Position numbers and translations under genes: made by a program. Below, one piece after another: positions 55,324 through 63,282 of a stretch of 64,000 bases of DNA; position 1 is the first letter of the stretch; each line of letters opens with the position of its first letter. The DNA comes from Colwellia psychrerythraea (GTDB lineage: Bacteria > Pseudomonadota > Gammaproteobacteria > Enterobacterales > Alteromonadaceae): the NCBI RefSeq assembly GCF_000764185.1, contig NZ_JQEC01000075.1, positions 62,001 to 126,000 of the forward strand, read 5' to 3'. The notes under the pieces are model-generated. The model did no database searches. It was not told where the DNA came from and saw only the letters and a program-made list of their open reading frames with translations.

Positions 55324-56673
55324 TCATAGTTGGTTCTTTGATTGCAGATAACGATTCAAGGCGATAACTAAGGCCACTTGCAGGTAGATTGGCCAAATAA
55401 AACCTTGTGTCAAGAAGGTTCCTGAAACGATAAAGCCAATAATACCGGCGGGAGCTGCATTTAAAGCAACCCGTATGCCAGGGGTATGATGTTCAGTCTT
55501 GATTGTTTTCAACATTTTTAAAGACATCAGTAGGGTACTGACAATTAACGAAACGAAAAGGATAAAGCCAACAAAACCAGACTCTGCCAATACGCCGAAC
55601 CAAGTGGAATGTACAGCGTGATTTAAGCCATCCCAATGAGTGCTGTAAGAAAAGTAATTATAATAAAAGTTATTAATTCCTACGCCAAAAATAGGATTGT
55701 CTAGAGCCATATTCCATGCAGCTTCCCATGCATACAAGCGGCCCATTGCTGATTCATCTATGCCTTCTTCTGCTGCGCCGCCTGATGCTCTATCGCTAAT
55801 GCCAGCAACAATAAATAAAATCATCATTGAAATAGCGCCACCAGAAAATAATAAGACCTTTGAACGTATACGGTTATAAGCGAATAAGCTTATTACGGCT
55901 AAAAAACCCAATAAACCACCGCGGCTTTGGGTGGCAAGTAATGCATAAAGTAAAATGCAAAAAGTACTAAAGCTAAAAAATCGTTCAAACTTAGAAAGTG
56001 ATTTCTCTAGAAATGTGGCTATAGCAAAAGCCATGGGATACAAGAGGACCAAGGCTAAATCATTTGGATCGCCAAGTAATGAACCGATATCTCGGCCTAT
56101 GGTGACCCTAGAGCCTTCCACTAAGCCAATATTATTTAATTTGTTATACAAGGCAATTATACCTACACAGGCACCAGAAAAAATAAATACCCGGCTAGCG
56201 GTGATAAAGTGACTTTCTTGACGCATCATCCAGGCAACAATAAAGGTAATTAATATTATTTTGCTGTAAACACCAGTCCAAGAATTTTTGGCTACTGCGA
56301 CATTACTAGCAAAGGGGATTGCAATTGTTACCAGTAAAAAAAATAGTATTAAAAAGGTAAATTGTGGACACCAGTAAGGGTTAAGGTTTTTGCTTATAGT
56401 TGCCCGTAAAAAGATAACAAATAGTGCTGATAGAGCCAGTAATAAAGGTAACTTTAAGGGTTCTAAAAAAGGAAATACTTCATGAATCCGAAAAAAAGAA
56501 AAAACGACAAATGCTAACACAATATAAAATGAGAAGTTGACCATACCCCATAGCGCAAAGGGAATTAAACCTATAACAATAAAGATTAACGGGTGAGGAA
56601 AAATATATAGCGCTAATGTCGTTAGCATTAGGGTAATTATCATACTCGTCATGTTTATCGGGGTATAAATCAT
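55324..56673 (-). CDS. O-antigen ligase/polymerase family protein (Wzy_C)
   Basis: The 449-residue protein has about 11-12 membrane helices and the large periplasmic loop of the Wzy/WaaL superfamily. TQSRGGLLGFLAVISLF is the family's conserved helix, and the loop with NPIFGVGINNFYYNYF and HAVHSTWFGVLAESGFVG holds the usual G-x-G-x-N-x-F and H-S/N-x-W elements. In a cluster with Wzx it is most likely the polymerase that joins repeat units in the periplasm; a ligase role cannot be excluded. It sits 25 bases upstream of the next operon gene. Confidence 0.86.
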   Translation of the reverse strand: MIYTPINMTSMIITLMLTTLALYIFPHPLIFIVIGLIPFALWGMVNFSFYIVLAFVVFSFFRIHEVFPFLEPLKLPLLLALSALFVIFLRATISKNLNPYWCPQFTFLILFFLLVTIAIPFASNVAVAKNSWTGVYSKIILITFIVAWMMRQESHFITASRVFIFSGACVGIIALYNKLNNIGLVEGSRVTIGRDIGSLLGDPNDLALVLLYPMAFAIATFLEKSLSKFERFFSFSTFCILLYALLATQSRGGLLGFLAVISLFAYNRIRSKVLLFSGGAISMMILFIVAGISDRASGGAAEEGIDESAMGRLYAWEAAWNMALDNPIFGVGINNFYYNYFSYSTHWDGLNHAVHSTWFGVLAESGFVGFILFVSLIVSTLLMSLKMLKTIKTEHHTPGIRVALNAAPAGIIGFIVSGTFLTQGFIWPIYLQVALVIALNRYLQSKNQL

Positions 56674-56681
56674 AGGTAGCC

Positions 56682-58004
56682 TTAGCTCATTTGCCCAAAC
56701 CAGGTGGCGACAACTGCGGCGCTAATTGCAGGGTACAGATATGCAAACTTGTACGGCAAGTAGATCTTTTGTTGACTGTAGTAGTAGAAAAGTCCCATGC
56801 GTATAACATTTGCAGCAATAAGCGCGATAAGTGCGCCTTCAATCATAAATAGCGGCACTAACACGACCAGTAAAAGGCCGCCAATACCACTGGAAGCAAG
56901 ATTAATATTCATTTGCAAGCGGGTACTTTTCTCGACAAAACAACCCAAATTTAATAAATCGGCCAGCATTTTAAATAAGGTGCAAAGCAGTAACCAAGGT
57001 AAGATAGCAATAGCACCATGGTAAGCTGTAGGTGTTAAATGTTGTATGAGTAACGGGCCGATTAAGCCTAGGCCACCACATAAAAGCACTGAAATGATGG
57101 CACCAAGCACAGCAAAGTGTGCATTTATATTTTTACCATCGTGTTCTTTAAGTACTGAGAATCTTTTAGGAAACCACCATAAGGTAAAAGGCTGAATAAG
57201 CAGGGTAGGCACTAAAGCGAACTTTATGGCAATAGCATACGCGGCAATTTGAGTGGCACCAAAGTGTTCAGCGAGTAACCAGCGGTCCATACCTGATAAA
57301 GTAAAGGTCGCAGCGCCACCAATAAAAATAGGACCGGCATAATAAATTATTTTTTTTATATTACTTATAACATCAGTAATGGAGAAACGGACTTGAATTT
57401 CTTTTAATTGAATAACACATAAAATTATTGCAACAATTACTGAGGATACTGCGCCTGAAGCTAAAATACTGGTGATGCCCCAACCATTGATTAACCAATA
57501 AAAAGTGAGTGAAACTTGAAGTACTACTTTTAGTATCGAAATAATGAAAAATAATCCTGCTCGTTCAGTAATGCGTAACCAGGCTAATGGAATATTTATT
57601 AAACCACCGACAGACAGTGCTACGCCAAGTAAATAAAGTTCATTTTCGGTTATATCACCCGGTAAAAAAGGCAGTAAATCTTTAGAATAAAAGTGGAAAA
57701 TAGCATAGGAAATAATGGCAATAATGGCAGCCACTAATAAACACTCTGCAGCATGACGTTGCTTTTTTTCAATGCTATCGGCTAAACCGACAAACCGGTA
57801 TAAAGCTTCGACTAAACCAAAGCCTAAAACGATAGAGACAATATTAGAAAATACTACCAGAACCTCGAGTCGACCATATTCAGTCGGCATTAAATAACTG
57901 GTATAAATAGGTAGCATAATTAAAGAAATGCCTTTCATCAGAAAAATACTAAGACCATAAAGTGCGGATTGATTTAATAGGTTTTTATATCGATTATTTA
58001 GCAT
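56682..58004 (-). CDS. Wzx-type lipid-linked oligosaccharide flippase
   Basis: The 440-residue membrane protein has about 12-14 helices. The N-terminus (LLNQSALYGLSIFLMKGISL, PIYTSYLMPTEYGRLEVL) is typical of polysaccharide biosynthesis (MOP) exporters. It would flip the undecaprenyl-linked repeat unit across the inner membrane for the Wzy protein encoded eight bases after its stop. It overlaps the end of the upstream glycosyltransferase gene by 11 bases. Confidence 0.9.
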   Translation of the reverse strand: MLNNRYKNLLNQSALYGLSIFLMKGISLIMLPIYTSYLMPTEYGRLEVLVVFSNIVSIVLGFGLVEALYRFVGLADSIEKKQRHAAECLLVAAIIAIISYAIFHFYSKDLLPFLPGDITENELYLLGVALSVGGLINIPLAWLRITERAGLFFIISILKVVLQVSLTFYWLINGWGITSILASGAVSSVIVAIILCVIQLKEIQVRFSITDVISNIKKIIYYAGPIFIGGAATFTLSGMDRWLLAEHFGATQIAAYAIAIKFALVPTLLIQPFTLWWFPKRFSVLKEHDGKNINAHFAVLGAIISVLLCGGLGLIGPLLIQHLTPTAYHGAIAILPWLLLCTLFKMLADLLNLGCFVEKSTRLQMNINLASSGIGGLLLVVLVPLFMIEGALIALIAANVIRMGLFYYYSQQKIYLPYKFAYLYPAISAAVVATWFGQMS

Positions 58005-59034
58005 GTGAACCTCCTATTAACGCTTTACGATAAACATTAAATATCTGAGGAATAACGGCGTTACAAGAAAAATTATTTCTAATATGTAAATATCCGAATA
58101 AGGACATTTTACTTCGTTGTGTCTGCGATAACGTCTGACCCTGTTTAATTGACTCAATAAAATCCTGTTCGTTAAATGGCGCAATTAACCAGCCACTAAG
58201 GTCATTAATTACCACTGATGCTATGCCACCAATATCAAAACTAATGACTGGAATCCCCCTGACTAGAGCCTCAATCGCTACTAATGGTAAACCCTCTTCA
58301 CGACTGGTAATGCATAACAGGCTTATCTTTGGCCAGTGGGGGATCATCGACGTGACATGGCCGACTAATTCCACGTTGTCAGAAGCTGTAGCGGTTATTT
58401 CATCGGACATTGGACCATCGCCATATATCGAAAAAGAGTATTGGGGTAATTGCTTGGCTAACCGAAGAAACACATCAGGACCTTTTTCAAAACTTAAGCG
58501 ACCGACAAAAGCTACTTGTGTTGCCGGCACCGTTGTCTTAAATGATTGTGTGGGTAACTCAACAAAATTTTGGATTACATCGGCAGTTAAATTAGCGGAT
58601 TTTTTGATTTGCTCAGAGACACAGATACAAGGAGATAAATGAGCGGTTATACGGTCTAGCCATGAATATAATCTAATTTTAATGTTGCCTTTCTCGCCTG
58701 AATGAAAGGTAGATACGACGGCTTTCTTGGCTAATTTGCAGCTGATTCGACCAATAATTCCAGCTTTATAACCATGTGTGTGCACAAGATTAATATTCGA
58801 CTTTTTTAATAAGTTAAAAAATGTATTAAAACCGCCATCTAGTTTTACTAATCTCGAACGAAGAAATTGTTCAGATTCAAATACAGGGTGTTCACCATAA
58901 TTATTTAATAAAATAATTTGCACATGATGACCCGATTTATGAAGGCCTTTAGCAAGGTTGGCAACATGGGTTTCTATGCCGCCATAATCTTTACTATCAA
59001 GCAATAACGCTATTTTTAGATTTTCTGTCGTCAT
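57994..59034 (-). CDS. glycosyltransferase, GT4 family, first gene of the operon
   Basis: The 346-residue GT-B enzyme starts with KIALLLDSKDYGGIETHVAN, with the G-G-x-E-T-H acceptor loop of GT4 enzymes. It has HTHGYKAGIIGR, VAFVGRLSFEKGPDVFLRL and the donor motif SREEGLPLVAIEALVRGIP. As the first gene of the minus-strand operon, its 5' region (59035-59287) should hold the operon promoter and the palindromes found there. The sugar specificity is unknown. Confidence 0.88.
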   Translation of the reverse strand: MTTENLKIALLLDSKDYGGIETHVANLAKGLHKSGHHVQIILLNNYGEHPVFESEQFLRSRLVKLDGGFNTFFNLLKKSNINLVHTHGYKAGIIGRISCKLAKKAVVSTFHSGEKGNIKIRLYSWLDRITAHLSPCICVSEQIKKSANLTADVIQNFVELPTQSFKTTVPATQVAFVGRLSFEKGPDVFLRLAKQLPQYSFSIYGDGPMSDEITATASDNVELVGHVTSMIPHWPKISLLCITSREEGLPLVAIEALVRGIPVISFDIGGIASVVINDLSGWLIAPFNEQDFIESIKQGQTLSQTQRSKMSLFGYLHIRNNFSCNAVIPQIFNVYRKALIGGSHAK

Positions 59035-59143
59035 GTTAAACCTCTTAATACATGTCCATACCTTGAATTTGCATAAAGTAGGCCAGTTAAAAATAAAATT
59101 AATAGCCGTTAAAGCGGTAATTTATATAAATAATGATGCTTTA

Positions 59144-59182
59144 TTTGCAAATTGCACAAATAGCTGTTGCTTTGCAAAGCAA
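59144..59182. promoter_or_regulatory. palindromic motifs in the polysaccharide-operon promoter region
   Basis: TTTGCAAATTGCACA (59144-59158) matches the glmS-upstream motif at 13 of 15 bases. TTGCTTTGCAAAGCAA (59167-59182) is a perfect 16-bp palindrome nearby. Both lie in the divergent promoter region before the first glycosyltransferase. Confidence 0.4.
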
Positions 59183-59287
59183 ATTTGAAATAACAGGGGA
59201 TCGAGCAATGTTAATCAGTAAGGTGTTATCTTTTGAGCTAAAATAAAATAATGATAGTTAACTTGATTCTGCTGAGATGGTAGTTAC

Positions 59288-60400
59288 ATGGAAATGAGGT
59301 TATTGACAGCAGTAATACTTATATTCATGCCAAGCCTTATTTGGTTACTGTTAAGGCAGGTTCAATCACCCTGGTGGCTTGAAAATATTTTATCGACCCC
59401 TTTTGTATTATTGGTTATTTATAGTATTTTGATATTAGTATTAAGTTACTTTGCCTTAAATTTACATAGTTTTAGCTATTGTTTAAGTTATTACCTAAGT
59501 GGCATGTTAATTAACTTTATCTTGGCAACATTTTTAAATAATGCGGTTAGCATTAATAATCCGCTCGCTTTTAAGAACTTATTCACTTTTAAAAATAGTG
59601 TCACTTTGAATAGTAAAACCTGTAATGATTCCGTTATTTTTTTTCAGTTCAACATAAAGTATACTGAGAAAGAACATGAGTTAAATGAATTGGTAGCGCA
59701 CCTTATTGCTAAGCAATATCATTTAATTACCCTGCAAGGCGTAAGTCAGCAAACAAAGCGGCGGCTTGTCGAAAAATTAAGCCCTCATTTCCCATATTTT
59801 ATTACCGGCGAAAATTCTCTTCAGCAGGTATACAGTGACCAACTGCTCTTTAGCCGTTATGGTTTTGCTAATATTAAATATTATAAAAAGGGCCATAGTG
59901 CATTTTTAATATCAAGCCAATGGCAGTTACCCAATAACATAACCAATTTACACAGCTTACATCCACCCTCACCACGTAATGAAAGCTTGTGGAAAATCCG
60001 AAATACAACCTTATACCAATTAAAAAATGCACTGAAAAAATCGCGCTCACGAGCTGCATTCGTTAAAGGGGAGGCAGTAAATAACTCATTGGCGAATGAG
60101 GCATTGGTTATCAGTTCATTAGTTAATAGCTCATTAGCAACTGGCTCTTTAGTGATAGGGGATTTAAACCTTTCAAAACATTCAAGTAGATTAGTTAACT
60201 TAACGCAGGGCATGAATACGGAGTTTGTCAATTCGTGGCCGAATAAACGTTATGTTGCTAGTTTCTTTGGTTTAGCGATAGATCATTTTTGGGTGTCAAA
60301 GCCAGCAGTCATTTGCGCTAGAGTACGCATTAATGCGTTTAATTGGTCTGATCACTATGCAGTCAAAACCCAAGTTGATTTTAAGAAACAAATAAATTAA
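59288..60400 (+). CDS. membrane-anchored endonuclease/exonuclease/phosphatase-fold protein lacking the catalytic Glu
   Basis: Two or three membrane helices (about residues 8-21, 35-57, 64-84) precede an EEP-superfamily domain (about 115-370). Conserved pieces are Asn122 in FFQFNI, LHSLHPPSP, VIGDLN, IDHFWVS and WSDHYAV. The usual metal-binding Glu of L-Q-E-V is Gly151 here (ITLQGVSQQ), which should impair a normal Mg-dependent hydrolase. A repetitive insert near residues 262-290 (NNSLANEALVIS, NSSLATGSLVIG) sits before the catalytic Asp-x-Asn. It is divergent from the polysaccharide operon. Substrate unknown. Confidence 0.72.
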   Translation: MEMRLLTAVILIFMPSLIWLLLRQVQSPWWLENILSTPFVLLVIYSILILVLSYFALNLHSFSYCLSYYLSGMLINFILATFLNNAVSINNPLAFKNLFTFKNSVTLNSKTCNDSVIFFQFNIKYTEKEHELNELVAHLIAKQYHLITLQGVSQQTKRRLVEKLSPHFPYFITGENSLQQVYSDQLLFSRYGFANIKYYKKGHSAFLISSQWQLPNNITNLHSLHPPSPRNESLWKIRNTTLYQLKNALKKSRSRAAFVKGEAVNNSLANEALVISSLVNSSLATGSLVIGDLNLSKHSSRLVNLTQGMNTEFVNSWPNKRYVASFFGLAIDHFWVSKPAVICARVRINAFNWSDHYAVKTQVDFKKQIN

Positions 60401-60501
60401 TGACATTTATTTTTAGTTTAGCAATAATCAAAATACTTGCGGTACAGTAAGAAATGGCGGTGATTAATATTGAAAAATCACCATGTTCTGCTGCTTATAG
60501 T

Positions 60502-60815
60502 TTAATGAAACAGTGACCTAATAGCGTCTGAAACCGTTAAGAAATGGATTTTAGTCAGGCATAGTTCAGCATTGTTGAACTCGTTAGCACGGATTAAACC
60601 TGTTACTTCGCCAACAGCTAATATCCGCTCTGTTTTGACTAATACGAGTTGCCCCGATATTAATTCGATTAAGTAACTTAAACCTATAGAGTCTATGACG
60701 TAATCATCATCACTAAAGATTAACGCTTGGCACTCCGAAAAAAATTTTGTTCAGAGTCTAAATAAATAAGCTCGTCATCACCTGCTAGTTTTAAAATACA
60801 TGGCCATAAAACCAA
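60502..60815 (-). pseudogene. DUF4144-like gene with a one-base frameshift
   Basis: The frame starts at TTG 60815 behind GGAG and reads VLWPCILKLAGDDELIYLDS. It breaks at the run of seven A (plus strand 60738-60744). Past it, a shifted frame continues ECQALIFSDDDYVIDSIGLS and ends TKIHFLTVSDAIRSLFH. With one base restored the gene encodes 104 residues closely resembling DUF4144 proteins of Alteromonadales, as I remember them. Either the gene is dead, it is slipped in some cells, or the run is a sequencing error. Function of the family is unknown. Confidence 0.75.
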
Positions 60816-60925
60816 AATAACACTCCAATAAATATGGCGACCATTACAGCCACTGTAGTTTTCTGCTGCTTTGAATTATCAATTATTTCGTTGTAGACAT
60901 CGTCCTCTGGGCTCGTCACCTTCAT
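60791..60925 (-). CDS. possible 44-aa single-membrane-helix protein
   Basis: The frame from ATG 60925 overlaps the end of the monooxygenase gene by 47 bases and the DUF4144 start by 25. It reads MKVTSPEDDVYNEIIDNSKQ, then a C-terminal helix AVMVAIFIGVLFWFYGHVF. The charged head plus terminal hydrophobic helix is a typical tail-anchored layout. No ribosome site is visible, so translation would rely on coupling to the monooxygenase gene. Confidence 0.4.
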   Translation of the reverse strand: MKVTSPEDDVYNEIIDNSKQQKTTVAVMVAIFIGVLFWFYGHVF

Positions 60926-62342
60926 GTAGTACAGTGTCAGAATGTAGGAACTGTGCTGCCTGGGCTGAATCTTTCACTTTGGATGCACTGCGAGCTAACA
61001 TTTCGGTTTCAAATTCAGTTAACACACTTTCCCTTATTCCAGTTTCTCGCCATTGTGAACGAGGTCGACACTCTATTGAAATCTTCCGGGCCAGTGCCAG
61101 CGCATCCAACAGCGCTTGATTGGCGCCTTGTCCTTTGAAAGGACTCATAGGGTGAGCTGCATCGCCGATCAGAGTCACTTGAGCTGAGTTTTCCAATAGA
61201 CTGGACTCGAGCAATGTCCGATCATATACAGGATAACCAGAAATTTGATTTGTTAGCGTTGCCGTCAAAATTTGAGGAATAGGATCGTGCCAATCACATC
61301 TACGACATGCTTCTTCCTTAAGTGCTTGTGATCCTTGAGCACTTAACGCCTTAGCTTCTTCTTCTGGCATTGGGAAGCTAAGTTGCCACATTACAGAATC
61401 TGAGGCATAAGGCATCATGTAGATCCGGTCATGGCCATTGGCGGTTTGAAATACAGTAGCCGAATCAAGTAAAGCGCTTTGTAATTCACCTAGATCGGCC
61501 AAAGGGCAAATACCCAAGATCACAATACAACCTAGATAACGTAAAGGGCTAATGTTCTCACCAATTAATAACTGCCGCACTGAGCTACGAATACCATCAG
61601 CTCCGACTACCAGATCTGCTTTAGCGCTTTTGACTTCTTGCTTTCCTAGGACCTGGAAGCTCAGTTCAACAGCTTCACCATTATGTCTACTAGCACTTTC
61701 TTTAAAATCGACTAATTTATGGCCCCATTTAACTGAATCATGTCCACCCAGTTGTTCCAGTAAAGCTAAACGTAAAGATTGCCGGGCGATATGCACATTT
61801 CTGCGCTTTACCGACGGTTTCACCTCAGAGGGTAGCCATTTTCTGATGCCCCATTCACCGATCACTTTTCCTTCCGTGGTATGCACCACATGTCTTGTTG
61901 AAATTACACCTTCCTTTAATGAGGAAATTCCCAAAGCTGCAATCGCTTTACTGGCTTGTTGCAAAGTGAGTCCATAACCCTGAGATCGAGCGCCGAAGCC
62001 GCTATCGCGTTCATAAAGCGTAAAAGGAATGCCACGGTGCTTGCAAGCCACAGCCAAAGCGACGCCACCTATACCGCCACCAATAATAGCAACATGTGGG
62101 TAATTTTCTGTATCGGCAATAGGGGAGGTGTCAGAATGTACTAAACCAGAGCCGCCACAGTTCAAACAGTCATAGAGGTGACCCTTCGGGCGAACGGGAG
62201 GTGTGCCTTCGCCATTTTGTTGTTCAAATAGTGCTAACGCCTTTTGAAAACTGAGTCGTACTTTTTTGCGTAGCCTCATGCTTTTTTTGCCGCGGCCCTG
62301 ACATTCCAGACAAGTAGTCCAATTATTTTGTTTATTTTCCAA
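60879..62342 (-). CDS. FAD-dependent monooxygenase with N-terminal DnaJ-like zinc finger
   Basis: The first 75 residues carry two C-x2-C-x-G-x-G motifs (C11/C14 and C59/C62), like half of a DnaJ zinc finger, split by a basic helix (KKSMRLRKKVRLSFQKALAL). An FAD monooxygenase of the PHBH/UbiH type follows: the dinucleotide motif VAIIGGGIGGVALAVACKH (about 84-102), the middle GADGIRSSVRQLL and the C-terminal LIGDAAHPMSPFKGQGANQA. It should hydroxylate an aromatic or similar substrate with NAD(P)H and oxygen. The start is TTG with AAGG 11 bases before it. The fusion is unusual, and the zinc part may bind a partner. It interrupts the polysaccharide cluster. Confidence 0.85.
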   Translation of the reverse strand: MENKQNNWTTCLECQGRGKKSMRLRKKVRLSFQKALALFEQQNGEGTPPVRPKGHLYDCLNCGGSGLVHSDTSPIADTENYPHVAIIGGGIGGVALAVACKHRGIPFTLYERDSGFGARSQGYGLTLQQASKAIAALGISSLKEGVISTRHVVHTTEGKVIGEWGIRKWLPSEVKPSVKRRNVHIARQSLRLALLEQLGGHDSVKWGHKLVDFKESASRHNGEAVELSFQVLGKQEVKSAKADLVVGADGIRSSVRQLLIGENISPLRYLGCIVILGICPLADLGELQSALLDSATVFQTANGHDRIYMMPYASDSVMWQLSFPMPEEEAKALSAQGSQALKEEACRRCDWHDPIPQILTATLTNQISGYPVYDRTLLESSLLENSAQVTLIGDAAHPMSPFKGQGANQALLDALALARKISIECRPRSQWRETGIRESVLTEFETEMLARSASKVKDSAQAAQFLHSDTVLHEGDEPRGRCLQRNN

Positions 62343-62585
62343 CTATTGCACTACCTTTTTTATTTCGCCAGATTGGCTTAAGCCTCTAAAAAAGACATTT
62401 TAACCGATCCAAGCAACGCTAAGCTAATGTTAAAAAGCTGATTCTGTATTTTATTAGCTTTTGAGTAAGTTCACTGACGTAGTTTTAGATAGTTGGCGGT
62501 TAGTTTCTACCTGATTTTGATAAAATACTGATCACAGTTCTAACATAGCTCAGAGGTGGGCGTTACTTTAAAAGAGCTGCAACGC
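62343..62585. other. intergenic region before the FAD monooxygenase
   Basis: 243 bases with no gene. It must hold the monooxygenase promoter, since the upstream ATPase gene is separated by this gap. No clear terminator or operator is seen. Confidence 0.35.
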
Positions 62586-63281
62586 CTAAACAGAAATGTT
62601 GAGTAGCACTAAGCTGGCAAGTTTTTTTCTAAGTTTAACCATTAAGTTAGGCAGTAAGCGGTTAAGGCGATAGGTTTCTCTTTGCAATTCAGTTAATAGT
62701 GAGGGGTTACATTTATCGTTTATTATCGAACCAATTAAGTTAACTTTGTTTAGTTTTAGCTTTTCAACACTCTCTTGTATTAAGTTTGCTGGCGTCGTGC
62801 CTGCTTCAATGACCAGTAAAGCACCTTCGCACACTTCGCAAATAATCTCAGCGGGTATGTTACTTTGATTTAATGAGGTTAATGCTGAGGTATCAAAAAT
62901 AATACAATCAAAATTCACTAGCCATTGTTTGATTGAGGCAAGTAATAAATTACTTTCCCGATATTGTAAAATATCTTGAATTTTTGTTGGCGCAGGCAGA
63001 AAGCTATAGCCTTTACTTTCAATGGGTATTATGCTGTTTTTAGTCGGAGGCTCTGTCATTATGCTTCTTAGTTTTTCGGATAAAGCCGGATTAAAGGTAT
63101 TCATTTCAACCAATAAAACTTTCTTACCAACAATTTGTGCTCGCTCTACAATTGCTTGGGCAATAGTCGTTTTTCCTTCACCAGCTTTCGCAGAAGTTAT
63201 CGCTAAAGTTTTATAACCCGAACCAATAGTTTGATTATAAATGCTTTCAACTTCGGCATAATGAATGGGTAATTCTTGCAT
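62586..63281 (-). CDS. CpsD/CapB-like polysaccharide co-polymerase ATPase without tyrosine cluster
   Basis: ATG 63281 is set by GGAGG eight bases upstream; the longer frame to 63437 does not fit the family. The 231-residue P-loop protein has Walker A SAKAGEGKTT (Lys37) and Walker B CIIFDTSAL. Walker A' reads VLLVEMN, where BY-kinases have a D-x-D pattern. The C-terminus lacks the Tyr-rich tail of CpsD and Wzc. It may control chain length as an ATPase rather than by tyrosine phosphorylation. It starts one base after the stop of the SLBB export gene, so it is coupled to it. Confidence 0.8.
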   Translation of the reverse strand: MQELPIHYAEVESIYNQTIGSGYKTLAITSAKAGEGKTTIAQAIVERAQIVGKKVLLVEMNTFNPALSEKLRSIMTEPPTKNSIIPIESKGYSFLPAPTKIQDILQYRESNLLLASIKQWLVNFDCIIFDTSALTSLNQSNIPAEIICEVCEGALLVIEAGTTPANLIQESVEKLKLNKVNLIGSIINDKCNPSLLTELQRETYRLNRLLPNLMVKLRKKLASLVLLNISV

Positions 63282-63282
63282 A

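Noticed and set aside
58223..58642. 139-codon plus-strand frame inside the first glycosyltransferase
   Set aside because: Antisense to a gene with intact GT4 motifs; no start signals.
61552..61977. 141-codon plus-strand frame inside the FAD monooxygenase
   Set aside because: Antisense to a well-supported enzyme; no ribosome site and no recognisable domain.
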